DNA of 64,000 bases from Salarias fasciatus (GCF_902148845.1 NC_043756.1:28108450-28172449); one strand, 5' to 3'. Counted from the stretch's first letter, positions 36,473 to 48,420 are shown. The notes: generated from the letters alone by a model not told the origin. Translations and numbers: made by a program.

Positions 36473-39400
36473 TGTGGAGGGATTACCCAGCAGGCTCCGG
36501 GGTTAAGGCGAGGTTGCTCTGTGACGGGGAATTTTCTGGCGGGAGTATCTGTGTGTAATCGTCTGGGCAGGGATTGGAGTCGCCTCTGGACAGAACAAGG
36601 AGAGAGGAAGAGCGGCGGAGTGAGTCCGGCTTCGATCTGCCTCGTCACTTCCCCGTTTCAGACAAGAGCCGGAACAGATAACAGAGACGGAGCGGTGCCA
36701 GGTTTTCTCATGCAAGGAAGGCTTCCGTCCATTCTGAAACGAACGTCGCCGCTTTGCTTCGAGCAGAACTCAGAATGTTACCAGTTGGGAAATTCCCCTT
36801 TCCTGTCTGAAACCATTCACAAAAAGACAAGATGTAAATACCTTTAGCATATCGCTCCACTGGGCAGCAGCCCAGGTCGTTTCCGTGGCAACATTTCAAA
36901 AGACAACGCATCGTTTCTGCGTTTTCATCTTAGAAACGTTTCGTGTTTCAGCCGCAACATTTTGAAAACGATGTTCGTTTCCACAGAAACACGGAAAACA
37001 ATGTAGTTTTCATCTCAGGACACGAGGAGGCGATTTTGGTTGTAATTAAACCGTGCAGAGAGAACAACACGCGATAAACGTATGAAACGTTTTATGGAAT
37101 GCTGCTGCCTGTGGCGCCAACTATTGGTGGACAGTTAGACGACAGTTCAGCATCAATAGAAAAAAAAAAAAAAAAACACCGGCTGATTTCAATCAATCCG
37201 GACATTAACAGACTAAACCCTGAGCGTGTGGTCATCTCACGGTCACGTCCAGCTGACGCACTGCAGCCGGGCCTCACCGTTTGCTCACGGTGTCCATGTC
37301 CACGCACACCGTCGGCACCTTGCTGCTGCAGTGCTGGTGAAACTTGTAGCCGCACGTCTGACATCTGAAGCCGTTGAAAAGAAACTTGTGGCAGAAATCA
37401 CAGTACGCCAGCTTGAAGAAGGTTTTCCGTACCTGCACATAAAACAGTAAATCAACACATGACAGGCTGTGCAGGTCAATTCAAAGCATCAGAATAACAG
37501 TGTGTGTGTGTGTGTGTGTGGTTGTTCTTACAAAGTTGTGCATGGTGAGAGGAATGTCATCCAAGACCTCCACCAACAGCTCCTCTCCAACCAGAGGGGT
37601 GATGTCTGTGTCCCAGTCCGTCAGTCTCTTCCGCCTGCAGAGAAGATTCAACCAAAACACCGTCAACACATCTTTTGATACAAACTGTTTTCTCAATAAA
37701 TGAAACTATATTTCTGTTTATTTTCAAATCCACTAAAAATAATAATATGAGAGTAGAAATACTGAACGACTCACTAAAATAATTCCATCTTTAATTGTAG
37801 TTTTGTGAAATGCACCGGTACACATGAACATTACATGGAGAAAACATGAGGAATGTGTATTTTTAAAAGTACGGTACAATGAAAGCCGGAATAAATCGGG
37901 TTATCAAACTGAGACTGACATTTTCAAAGGAAATTCTTTAAAATTATATTTGTGATACTGTGAAAAATCAATGAGGACAAAGTATACGGAGGGTGGATGT
38001 AATTCCTGAGTTTCACTAATCACATTTTAAGGTACACGTGACACGTTGGCTTCAAGTCATAAAATAAGGCTAATAAAACCATAAACACTAAACTGAAACC
38101 ATCAGAACCGTGCGGCACATGGAGATTCCCATGAGTTTTTGTTGGAGCCCATGTGTTTATATAAAAAAAGGTGTCAGTCTTTGCAAACTATGCACTGGAA
38201 TATGAAAATGCAGAGCTTGTTCAGCACTGTGTAAAACACTGATGTTTATCTGACAAAAAACTGAGAAATGTCTGGTCGTCTACCAAGAAATCACATTGTA
38301 GTGATGCATCAAACGGATAAGGAGGCGCACAGAATCAGGAAAACACTTGCTCTCAGCACCAATCTGTAATATTCAGTTTATCTGTAGATCAGTGGTGTCA
38401 AACACATTTTAGTTCAGGAGCCAGAAACAGTCCGATTTCATCTTCAATGGGTCATTCTGACCAAACAGCGCTAAAATAACCTTTAACACTGAACTTTAAG
38501 TTTTTCTCTGCTGTGATGCAGAGCAAGCCTGATTGAAAAGGTCTAAAAAGTACTACAAGCTCAACATGAACTGAACGTTAATGAAACCTTCTGGTGCAAA
38601 ATACGGTGAAAACTGCTGCATCATGAGTAGTTTTACAAACTCACCCTGACAGTGTGGCTTTGAGGAACACGCTAGCTTGATAGCGGGTGTCAGTGTTGTG
38701 CCGAGTCCGCTGTGCTTCAGAAATGTAACATTAAATTTAACTTTTCATTAAAATTTAGAGATCTGGCCAAACTGGAGTCTCTTGTGGCCCAGTTTGGACC
38801 CACAGGCCTCGTATTTGACACCCCTGCTATAGATCATTAAAACCCATGTATTTTTTTTTTTTTTTTTTTTTAACAGTAACACCTCCTACTGCGCTGTAAT
38901 ATCCTGCAACATGCAGACGAGCCTCCTGATAATCGCTTGCTGTCTCCGCTCAGTCGCTCCCGTAGGCGACGAGGAATGCAATCCATCAAATGAGTCGGCG
39001 GTGGGAGGACGGCCGGCGGAGTCTCACCCTTCCAGGAGCCGGAACACGGCGCAGCAGTCCTGGCTCAGGCCTCTCACTTTCAGCGCTTTGTCCAGGCTCT
39101 CGTGCACCGTCTGCCCCTGGCGGACGTTCACCTGGGAACACAAAGCACGCTTTGCAGTGACGCTCGCTTGGCCGGGACACACACATCGAGCATGGAGAAA
39201 CAAAAAAGTTACATCACATAAAGACAGAAAATAAATAAAACGACAACAAGAAAAACAGGGAAAAGGCCTTTAAAAGACGGATTGACAGTGACTAAAATCC
39301 CCTTTCAGAATCAGCTGAATAAAATGAGACATCAATATAAAGGAAAACCAGAAAAAGATGATTAAATATGTATTTGACTGCAATTTCTCCAGTTGTACTG

Positions 39401-40342
39401 TGGAGGAGAGGAATAACCAGCAGGTCCATCAACACTTTCCCAATACTAATTCATACTTTTTATTAATTCTTTTAATGTCTCTCTTAAACATAAACTCAAT
39501 GGGCCGTATTTGATGGGCTTCTTTTGTAAATACACATATTGTATGACAGAGTGTATGTGATGTTATGAGGCATAGTCTAGCCCGTACGGGTATTGGGTTT
39601 TTTATTTAGAATGTGTAATTTTGGTGAGTTTTAAAGAATTTTTACAAGACAATTGTCTGAATAAATGAAATGCAACTATGGATCTTTTACTACAAGTAAC
39701 ACACAAATATAAATGTGAAGTTTTGCCTGATTAAAATTGGACCTATAAACAGAAAAGACGCTTATTTAAATGGCGTCAAGTACAAATCTTAAAGCACAGA
39801 GACATCATTAACATACACCAAGTGTCTGTTTCATGCCAATTATCCTGCACGACTGTGAAAAAACCCACTGTCCATCTGTGATCAGATCTTACTGGAATAA
39901 ACACACAAAAAGCCTGGAAGGAGATCCACAACCAGTACAAGCACTACTGTGACACAATGATCCAGTAACGCAACACACTGCCAACAACTTGAAGAAAACA
40001 CTGCATGGTGGACAGGAAGACGATCAAGAGAGCGACAGGTGCCATCTGTGAGGCTTGACACCAACCGTTAACAAGTTGAGAAACCCGTCAGTGTCTGTGT
40101 GAGGAGTCACACTTACAGCGAGCGGCGATGCCACGGCTCGATCACAGAGGTGACGGTTCGTTACTGTCAACCACCAAACTGCCCCACATGTTATCGTTTT
40201 CTGATTTGCTAGACGCCGCGGACGGTCTTACCACAGTCCTCTGCTTGTTGGGGAGGTAGACTCGGATGGTGCCCCCACCTCGGGGTACGTCCTCCGGGCT
40301 GGTCTCCCCCGAGGAGGAGTAGGAGGAGGAGGTGGAGGACAT
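33373..40342 (-). CDS. araf: Serine/threonine kinase A-Raf
   Basis: RAF-family MAP3K linking Ras-GTP to MEK, 609 aa (human 606). Exons in coding order: 40342-40232, 39131-39028, 37634-37532, 37432-37278, 36585-36487, 36364-36220, 36138-36111, 36024-35894, 35789-35587, 35492-35316, 34957-34911, 34545-34427, 34318-34187, 33836-33702, 33513-33373. Order of parts: Ras-binding domain ([33 protein letters not shown]), cysteine-rich C1 domain ([19 protein letters not shown]), 14-3-3 site [14 protein letters not shown]-region SSYYWE, glycine loop GTGSFGTV, catalytic HRDLKSNN, DFG loop [14 protein letters not shown], and C-terminal 14-3-3 site [10 protein letters not shown]. The 47-, 119-, 132- and 135-bp kinase exons match BRAF exon sizes as I remember them. 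[21 protein letters not shown] and LLPKIERS favour ARAF over RAF1/BRAF. The start ([19 protein letters not shown]) is the first in-frame ATG of the RBD exon. Confidence 0.96.
36424..36470 (-). repeat. (GT)n microsatellite in araf intron 5
   Basis: About 23 GT units between the exons at 36487 and 36364. A second short (GT)10 lies at 37501-37520 next to a donor. Confidence 0.9.
37635..39027 (-). other. araf intron 2
   Basis: 1.4-kb intron splitting the Ras-binding domain. It holds the hAT-like element at 38390-38826 and a T-run of about 21 bases at 38851-38871. Nothing else is recognised. Confidence 0.6.
38390..38826. mobile_element. Complete non-autonomous hAT-like element, family A reference copy
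   Basis: 437 bp. Left end CAGTGGTGTCAAACACA, right end complement CAGGGGTGTCAAATACG, so imperfect terminal inverted repeats of about 13-15 bp. It is flanked by 8-bp near-identical duplications CTGTAGAT / CTATAGAT (7 of 8). An 8-bp duplication with CAGNGGTG ends is typical of hAT elements. No coding capacity. Fragments of the same family occur at 4804, 8666, 12560, 16446, 35842 and 63771. Confidence 0.75.
39132..40231 (-). other. araf intron 1 (within the coding sequence)
   Basis: AT-rich intron of about 1.1 kb between the first two coding exons. I see no gene or bounded repeat. Confidence 0.6.
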
Positions 40343-40360
40343 GATGGGAGGCAGGAGGAG

Positions 40361-42941
40361 CTGGACGATGCAGCACGAAGAGACCACCACCACCACCTCA
40401 GGAGAGCTTCATGCAGATCCAGAATAGTGAGCCCTTTACTCAGAACCTGCAGCACGGCGAACAGTCAATTCAATCTTCATATCAGAAACTATTCTGAGAG
40501 CAAGTTAATGCAGGTTTATCTTGATAGCAACTATTTGAATTTGCAATATGCACATTTCAGAATACTGAAGTGGAAGGAATGAAGACTTTCATTGTACTGA
40601 GCAGTTGAACTCTGAAAGTCAACATATCTGACTCATCAGATGAAACTCAACTACATTTCTCATCATTATTTCAACATTATATCATAAACGGGACAGCAAT
40701 TGAGGAAAAATTACTTAAAACAAGGAGAACAACTGCTCCAAATCCGAAATGAAAAAAAAACTTTCAGGTATTTACCACAAGTTACATCACAACACATGGC
40801 AAAGTTATCACACATTTAATAATTTATTAAATAATAAAGAAATATTAAAGCAAGAGAAGCAAAAAGAGCTCAAATTAAATGCAGATGAACACAAAAACTG
40901 ACTAAATGATGAAAGTCTATCAAATCTATCCAGAGGTAAATACAAATTATACCTGGAAAATCACAAATGAACAAAATCTAACATTAAAAAGCCTTGTCCA
41001 GGGGCATGATGCTTCTGTCCAGTCTTAGATGCGATTGGTGTTTGGACCCTGAACTGGATAAAGGCGTAAAGAACATAGATGAATGGAGCACAGAAAGATG
41101 CAAAACCACTACAACTGGGCTAAATTGACCAAAAGTAAACATAAGTGATCCTGTTTAAGATGAGGAGAAACAACAAGCAAGTATCCATGAAAAGCTGCAA
41201 GATGATTCATAAGAGGTCAAACTGGTCAAAGGTAAAAGCTAATGATCACTTCGATCAAAAATTGCAGAAATCCAATGTTAATAAGATGCAAAACAGCTCA
41301 ACACACATGCAAATCACCACAAATACATGCAAAACAGTCAATAACAAACATAAGCAACCTGAACAAGACCTCAAAAACACCACAACTGTAACAATGAACT
41401 GTTCACCGTATGCCCGTATTCAAGAAAAAGCCCAGCTCTTCAAAGAAACTACAGTATAAAGGAGCATAGCAGACAGTTAGATGAAGGAGTTATGACTGAA
41501 AACTGTTCTCATCAGATAACCTGAAGAGATCATTTCCAGTCAAGTCTGTTTGCATCCTGTGATTTATTTTCAACCAATCACATACTCAAACTTTTCCAAA
41601 ACCTAAAACCAAGCAGAGGAAGCAAGAAGCAAGTAAATAAACATAACGTATAACATTAAAACACCTGCTGCTTTTATTCCATCTTGTTCCTCCCTGTATT
41701 CAGTGAAAGCCACTGGTCTGTTCTGCGTCATGGTAGGGCACCGTCTTGAGCTTCATAAACTTCACCCCACAGTTTCCCTCTTATTTTCCATCAACCAGTT
41801 TCTGGATGTATTCCTGGGACTGAGTATTAGATGTTTTTGAACATGACTTGTGCCATCTGAAAGTGGATCTGTTCAGTGAATTTTGACATTCTATACTACA
41901 AGAATAAAGGATTTGTGTGATCTGTTGAACGGGTGAATGATCCTTATGGCCATTAAGGTACATTTATCAGTATTACCCAAAGTCTCTGCACAGTCATTTA
42001 AAAATCTTAATGAGAGACAAGAATAGAGAATTTGGAGAGAATTTTGGCCCAACTGCACTTTGTCTGAGTACCGTATTATTCTTCATGGCAGTTTTCAAAT
42101 CTCACGTTAACCATGGACATAAATTTTATTTTTTCATCCAGTATTGCACTGAGAAATAGCTTCAATTCTCACAATGTCAATCATATACCTATTCCTTTAA
42201 CAATTCCCAAATAGCATGAATCTAGTTTGACTGTTGGTCAGTGAAAGTTTATCCCAGTCAAAGCAGTCCTTTAACCTCTACACATTTCTGAATTTATCGT
42301 CCTGAGCAGCTCTTCTAAATCTCCCTGAACTAATAATACTCGACTCGTCTGCAAGTAACTTGTCATCTCTAAATAGTCGGTTTATATCACAAACAAGTCA
42401 CAGCACAGCTGAAATGTCTTGTCCAAAAATGCCAGAAAGGAGCTTTAAGTCTTATAAAGGCGTTCTGAGCAGAGAGGAGTGTGTTCAATGAGCGCTGGCG
42501 TTCAAACGGAGCTCACGTCTGGAAGCTAATGCTAGCTGACGTTAGCTCGGGATTTGCATGACACTTTCGGGGAGGCCATGTTTCTCCCGGAGCCGCCACT
42601 TCAGCTCACTTCAGGAGACTCGCCTGATACTTGTTAGGACAGTCATCAGGAGCGGGGGACGCGGGCCGAAAAGGCAGCGGCGCAAGCGGTGACCGGAGTG
42701 AGAGAAGCTGGAGTAAGAAGCCATTAGCTGGCAGTGCTAACAGGCTAGCTGCAGTGGGAGAGGAGATTATGCGGCTAACTCACTTTAGCTGACTTGACAG
42801 TCAGAAGCTACTTCTGCGGTCTTCACACGCGTTAAACCGGGGCTCTCTGCGCAGAGCCGTCCGGAAACCCGCCGCTGAAGCACCGCGAGCCCCGCGCAGG
42901 ACAATTTTAAAGCAGTTTTCGGATAAAAGTTAAACTCTTAC
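40361..42941 (-). other. araf 5' UTR intron
   Basis: About 2.6 kb between the presumed non-coding first exon (donor at 42941) and the RBD exon (acceptor probably CAG, complement of 40361-40363). Low-complexity A-rich DNA dominates 40670-41650. GC content rises from about 42480 toward the promoter, but those bases lie inside the intron. Confidence 0.5.
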
Positions 42942-43100
42942 CTGTAGCAGCCATCTTGAATTCTCTCAATCTGAAGTCGGATCTGTCAAGAAGTTTGAGG
43001 AAGGCGGAAAAACCTGTCTAATGCTTTCAGCTGATTGGATGAGGCGATCAGAGGCGGGCTCTGATTGGACGGTTTTGTGGAGAGGGCGGGGCGTGTGAGC
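42942..43100 (-). promoter_or_regulatory. araf first exon and CpG-rich promoter
   Basis: The minus strand reads CAAGATGGCTGCTACAG|GTAAGAG. The CAAGATGGCTGC core is a good YY1 motif, often found just downstream of TATA-less start sites, followed at once by a strong donor. Upstream sequence (43020-43100) is GC-rich with GGGCGGGGCG, an Sp1/KLF-type box, at 43085-43094, and an inverted CCAAT (GATTGG) at 43033. CpG-rich DNA also extends into the intron (42640-42900). Confidence 0.6.
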
Positions 43101-43640
43101 GGTCAGAATCCCACAGGGGCGGTGAGAACAGAGATGGGGCCGAGAAGCCCCCTCATGCATTTATTACTCTTTAAATGAGACAGGTGGCTCCGAGAAGAAG
43201 GGGTCCATTATTGGCAGAGTGCAACTGGTAAATCATGCAAATGCATTTAATATACCCTGATAGTGTGGATTGACATACACACTAACAAACAAGTTAGCGT
43301 CTAGATTTTGTCTGTATCTGTTGACATGTTTGGACTGAATTAACAATGTAAAGAATTCAGTTCCTCACAAATTTGCCACAATCCTGAAACAGCTGTTCTC
43401 AGATATTAAACAATCTAACTCCAGTCACTAAAAGCAGGTCCAACGTGGAATTATGAAAGCAAAAAGTTCATTTTGTAATCAAATATTTTTCAAAATCCAT
43501 AATCTTTCCACTTTCACTAAAGGAAAAAAGTCATCAATTTTAGATAAGAACTGTTCAGTTTATGAGGATCTCTGCAGGCTGCTGATTGAACATTGAACCA
43601 ATGGTAGAATATAATAAAACTCCATTAGACGTCAGTACAA
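43100..43640. other. araf-imp4 intergenic region
   Basis: AT-rich, no coding exon. It ends at the imp4 poly(A) signal. Imp4 and araf are tandem on the minus strand, so imp4 transcription ends about 0.5 kb upstream of the araf promoter. Confidence 0.5.
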
Positions 43641-43645
43641 ACACT

Positions 43646-43651
43646 TTTATT
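43646..43651 (-). terminator. Poly(A) signal of imp4
   Basis: TTTATT on the plus strand (AATAAA on the minus strand), 254 bases past the imp4 stop. Confidence 0.65.
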
Positions 43652-43698
43652 AAGAAATACAAGAATAGTTGTTACACACTGAGTATGATGTGAGCAGT

Positions 43699-43753
43699 GT
43701 GTGTGTGTGCGTGTGTGTGCGTGTGTGTGCGTGTGTGTGTGTGTGTGTGTGTG
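43699..43753. repeat. (GT)n microsatellite with GC interruptions, imp4 3' UTR
   Basis: GTGTGTGTGTGCGTGTGTGT pattern with three regularly spaced GC units, then pure GT. It lies between the stop and the poly(A) signal, so it would be transcribed as (CA)n. Confidence 0.9.
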
Positions 43754-43904
43754 GTCTAATTCTGGGCCTGCTGGTCACCACACAGAGGGACTTCAAGGTT
43801 TCTACCCGAGCTGTACAGAAACGTACGGCTGTTTGCATCTCGATGTTCATCATTCCAGATGTTCAGAAGCTGTGGCGCGGTGTGTTTTAGTTGGGTTTGG
43901 TCTC

Positions 43905-46900
43905 TCACTGCACGCTGAGGAACCTCCTCTTCTTGGACGTGCGCGTGTACGAGTGGAGACGCCACTCCACGTCCGCCGCGCTCTCGTTCTCCAGCGTGCC
44001 CAGTTTGATCATGTACACTGAAAACGAAGAGGCAGAGAAGTCTCAAAGAAACCGAAGAGGACAGTCTGTCAGGGTGACTGAGACCCCTGTTCACATAGCA
44101 CATCGGTGAGTTTTCATTTCACAAGTTTCGTTTTTACAACATTTTGAAAACTGTCTAGTTACATGAAAACTGCAGAAATGCTGAAAACGATGGAGTGAGC
44201 ATCAGGAAGAAACAGATCTGAGTCTGGACTTACACTTCATCTCAAACCGAGGCCCCACTTCTGTCAGCTCAACATTTTTATGGTCGGTTTTCTTGTAGGT
44301 GTGATGTCTGAAAGAAAGAAAATAACTGAGTCTCACACTCACACTGACATAAATTCACACGTACACACACACACTCACACACCTGAAGGAGATGAAGTCG
44401 TCCTGGTTGGCGAATGTGATGACCCTCCGACTGTCGTCCTTCGGGACGGGAAACAGATACTTGAGGATATTCGATACCTGTGCCAGAAGGATTCATTAGC
44501 TGGATGCACACACACCGATGAGCGGTGAAAGACAAGATGGCCGCCCCGCGGACGGCGTGCCGGCTCACCCTCTGTCCGAGCCGGGAGGAGAAGTTGTGGA
44601 AGATGAGGTGCGGGAAGGCCTCGGACATGGTGCCGATGTCGGGAACGTCGTGCCTCATCACCACGTTGTAGAGCGTGAAATAAGCCGTGGGGCCGAACGG
44701 CAGGTGGCAGACCACCAGGCCGTCTGTGACGCGCACACACAGACACACACACAGGCACACACACACACAGGAGTAAATCACCAAACTTCACAACCAAATC
44801 TCCTGGATTAATTTGAACTTCATGTCTGTTCAAATAGTTTAGTTCTTCTGTAAATAATACAATCTGAAGAATCGTTAATGCATCAATGTTAGAAAAAAGA
44901 TGGAGAACAACATTAGTCATATTTTAATCTGCTTCTCTGACATGATGAATTTAAAATTTTTTAATGATTCAATGCATAATTAAGAAGAACACGCTGACGA
45001 GTGAATCACTGAACGCCGTTCAACCCAGAAGCAGATGCGTACCGGGCTGCCCTCGCGTCTCGTGCACGATGACCAGGTCTGTGACGTTGTTGGCTTTGCA
45101 GGCTCGGACCAGCGCGTTGATCTCGTGGTTTCCTCTGTTCATGCGCTGAGCGCCAGGAAACATCAGCTTCACCTCCTGGAGGTGACAGGTTACTCTCTAC
45201 TGACTGAAGATTGGTTTATTCTAAACAGGAAACCCTGGCTGCCCTGACAGGTGGGAATTATTAATCAACAACTGTCATCTTACGAAAAAGATGTTTACTC
45301 TGTTCCTTACATCAGATCCTGAGTCTTTGCAGCCCCGTGGAGGAACTTATGGTTTATTCACACATATATCTGATCAATGTCTCCATTGATAATATGTATC
45401 TGGTGAATTTTCAAGACAACAAGGTTGAAGATTTAGGCCCTGTTCACGCATCAACATCTACAAACACTGAAACACTGAAAACACTGTAGTTAGCATGACG
45501 GGCCGCTAGCAGGTGCTGTTATCTGTAAGGAACCCGAAACCACCCACCAACAAACACACAGTTGTGTTTTCAGGGCCTCTGATCACCATCGTCGTGTAAA
45601 AAGACAACCAAAACACACCAAAGGTTTGTTTTTTCACACATAAAAGTTGTTGTTTGAACACGGCCTCAGTTTCCCTCCACAGAGCTGAAAGCGAGAACTT
45701 TAACTAACAAACTGAAATCATTTTCTGTTCCTCAGATACAGAGGAAGCAGGCTGACCTTGGCGAACATCTTCAGCCTGGAGCTGGGGTCTCTGGACGTCG
45801 TGACCATCACTTTAGGATCCTCCACTCCGGCCCATTTGTACTCGTCGTCCATGTGCGAGCTGACGCCTACAGAGCCACAAACACAACACTAAGTAACCGG
45901 CGATGGACACTGCGCAGGAGCTGCAGGCAGCAGGGATCGAAGATACATGCCTTCTGCTCCTTCATCGTCATATTCCAGGAGTTTCTGGAGCTGCAGGGCA
46001 TCTTTACGTATCTCAGTGGGGAGAAGGCGATTCTCTAAAAAGGGAAAGGAAACAGGTGTTCTTATTTGCAGTACATTGTTTGTTGTGTTGAAGTGGGATG
46101 AAATGATGGGAGCTTCACCATCAAGCGCTCCTTTTAGCTTCTGCTTCTTCTCCTCGATGGTCCGGAGCCGGTCCTCCTGCGCCTTCCTGTACAGGTACTC
46201 CCGCCTCAGCCTCACCTCGCGACGCAGCTGGAAAACGCAGCACGTTAAATATAACAATTAAACACTTGTAGCAACGACATGCAGGCTTCAACTAGAACAC
46301 CTTGATAAAAACACAGAGGAATGATGAAGACTTAACAGTGTGTGCCTGACTGAACACAGCAGGATATCCTGAAGGATCAGTGAACATGTATGGAAAACAT
46401 GAAGGCCTACAGGTAAAAGAGCAAGGCAATGCAGGGCCAAAAACAAAACAAAACAAACTAAGAATGAATCAAAAATTACTTGAAACGATTACAAAATGAT
46501 TCAAAATTCAGACTTTATTTACACTGTCAGTGCAACCTGACTCAATCCTGACTTTTTTGCTCAAGTGTGGCACAGATTGAATCTGCTTTTGAACAGTTAA
46601 AGCAGGAAAAAAACATGCATTCAGATGCCGTGAGATCAGATGCAGGCCTCGTTCAAATGTGGAAATAAATCAGATTTGTAAGGGATACGTGTTGATGCGA
46701 TTGCCATGTAACCAGGCTGAACAGACCAAATCCACCACAACATAACTTGTTTTGCTGCATAGTGAACACACGGTAAATGAATGAAAACACAGGAGCACAA
46801 TCCAGCGCAGTGGTCAGCTGAAGAGGTCACAAGACCTCTGGGTCTTTGAGGAGAGCAGAAAGTAACTGCAGCATGTGAAAAGTGCAAAATTCAACTCAAC

Positions 46901-47411
46901 AGCGACAACACAAACTAAAATAAATTCAATAATTTGAGAGTACTAAGAGGTCTAACGCGGTTCAGCGACCACATTCAGTGTAAAACAACACATCACTGCG
47001 AACAATGTGGAAGCCTGTACATGTACAATTAGACTGTTTCAAAGGGCAGAATGTTATTTCTTTAATATCGTTAACACATTATCAGCTTCGGAAAGTGGTT
47101 CCAGAAGTACTTTAACTGCGATGCACAACACTTACTTCGAAAAACACACATTCAGTAGCGGTAACAGGCGATTAAATATACCTATAAACAATGTTAGTAA
47201 TCACAGTTGGAAAAAAGACATTTCATATCTTGGAGGATTAGCAACTAGCTCCTTGAAAAGTAACACGAGGAGGGAGAAACAACAGCAGTAACATTAAAAA
47301 CATCAACCATTAGCTTGAATGGTCAGTAACCTGTTTTCATATGTGATTAATCCAACCAAGCAGACACTAAACGCCTTTCAAAATGCTGTCGTTGATCTTT
47401 TAACTCACCAT
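43905..47411 (-). CDS. imp4: U3 small nucleolar ribonucleoprotein IMP4
   Basis: Brix-domain protein of the U3 snoRNP/SSU processome, needed for 18S rRNA processing in the nucleolus. Exons in coding order: 47411-47409 (ATG only), 46227-46119, 46034-45951, 45866-45757, 45175-45043, 44723-44569, 44477-44383, 44307-44234, 44017-43905. They total 291 aa, the human length. Recognised stretches: LRREVRLRREYLYRKAQED, ENRLLPTEIRKDALQLQKLL, HMDDEYKWAGVEDPKVM, FPGAQRMNRGNHEINALVRA (the Brix RNA-binding motif), HLPFGPTAYFTLYNVVMRHD, ITFANQDDFISFRHHTYKKT and EWRLHSYTRTSKKRRFLS. Exon 1 contributes only the start codon because the donor follows the ATG directly. The donor of the exon ending at 45951 must be GC (AAG|GCATGT) to keep the frame. 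Confidence 0.97.
45430..45670. repeat. Possible family-B repeat copy in imp4 intron 4
   Basis: GGCCCTGTTCACGCATC...ACTGAAACACTGAAAACACTG...GTGTTTTCAGGGCCTCTGAT...CGTCGTGTAAAAAGACAACC follows the motif order of the family-B copies. More diverged. Confidence 0.35.
46228..47408 (-). other. imp4 intron 1
   Basis: 1.2-kb intron directly after the start codon. No snoRNA-like box C/D or H/ACA arrangement or other gene that I could defend. Confidence 0.5.
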
Positions 47412-47560
47412 GTTTTCCTGTTAGCTCCCGGTAGCTAGTGGCTAACACACATGGGCACAAACCAGCCGGCCTACAAGAGCGTCTCTGATTGGCTGAGGGA
47501 ACAGACCAATCAGAGCGCCCTGTGCGTGGAGCTTTATGACCAATCAGAGCGCTACATACT
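47412..47560 (-). promoter_or_regulatory. imp4 core promoter with three CCAAT boxes
   Basis: Just upstream of the start codon are ATTGG at 47488-47492 and two plus-strand copies of GACCAATCAGAGCGC at about 47504 and 47538, 34 bases apart. Clustered CCAAT boxes near a TATA-less start suggest NF-Y control. The repeated 14-mer is longer than the core motif needs. Confidence 0.55.
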
Positions 47561-47649
47561 GACGGAAAAGGTTCCCGACATTCAAAATAAAAGCTCGAAG
47601 CGATCCAGCATTGCACAAACAAACCAACAAACAAAAAAACAAACAAAGC

Positions 47650-48420
47650 TAAGGCAGAGTTTATTTATAAAGCATTTATTGAGTTTATTTATGAAGCAAC
47701 AAATAATTCAAAGTGCTTTAAAGATTAAAAACAATCCCCAGAGCCCATCTGACCCGCCCATACCCTACAAAAAACTCTTCATTCTCCCTACACTCACACA
47801 CAAATAAAAATAAACAAAATGTAAATGATAAACAGGAACATAAGGCTGACTACAAGTGAACCATTCGAGAGAAAACCATCAGACCACAATAAACTAGATA
47901 AATTGTCTAAAAGCAAGACTTAATACAAAACAATGAAGAAAGGCATAATAAAGTAAAGGCTTTATTGAGGTAAAGGTAATAAAATAAGCAAAATCTAATG
48001 TTTAATGGAAAGTCTGGGAAAATAATCATGTTTGAAGTCCTGATTTAAAAGAAGTAAGAGTGTCAGCAGGCGGGTTGTTCCACAGGTGAGCAGCAGATGA
48101 ACTAAAAGCTGCTTCGCCTTGTTTCTTCTGACTCTGGGAACATAAAGCTAAAAGCTCCAAGTTTCATCATCTAGTAAATCTGAGATGCTTTCAAAGCTTG
48201 ATGATCAAGAGGTCTCATTTAATGATTCAAATAACATTTAGACGTAAGTGAAAAGGAATATAACATGACTCAAGATTAATACGAAATATTTTTTGTGTGT
48301 AAAGACAGAGGATTCTAATAAATCAGCTTTTGTTAAATTCTTTGTTCTCAATGGAAAAAAACTGTGATGTTTCATAAAGTAGCTTTATTAGGAGAAACAT
48401 CTACCTGATCAGTCACATGA
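47650..48420. repeat. Long copy of the 'TTTATTTATAAAGCAT' interspersed repeat
   Basis: Begins GTTTATTTATAAAGCATTTA and ATTCAAAGTGCTTTAAAGAT. The later segment has GCGGGTTGTTCCACAGGTGA, GAACTAAAAGCTGCTTCGCC and a diverged tail to about 48420. These blocks recur in this order in a well-known teleost repeat whose name I cannot fix. It fills most of the imp4-Ig receptor interval. Confidence 0.5.

Noticed and set aside
46228-46257. In-frame ATG (MLYLTCCVFQ...) just upstream of imp4 codon 2
   Set aside because: It lies in the intron before the acceptor; the known family starts M-LRRE, supplied by the ATG-only exon at 47409-47411.
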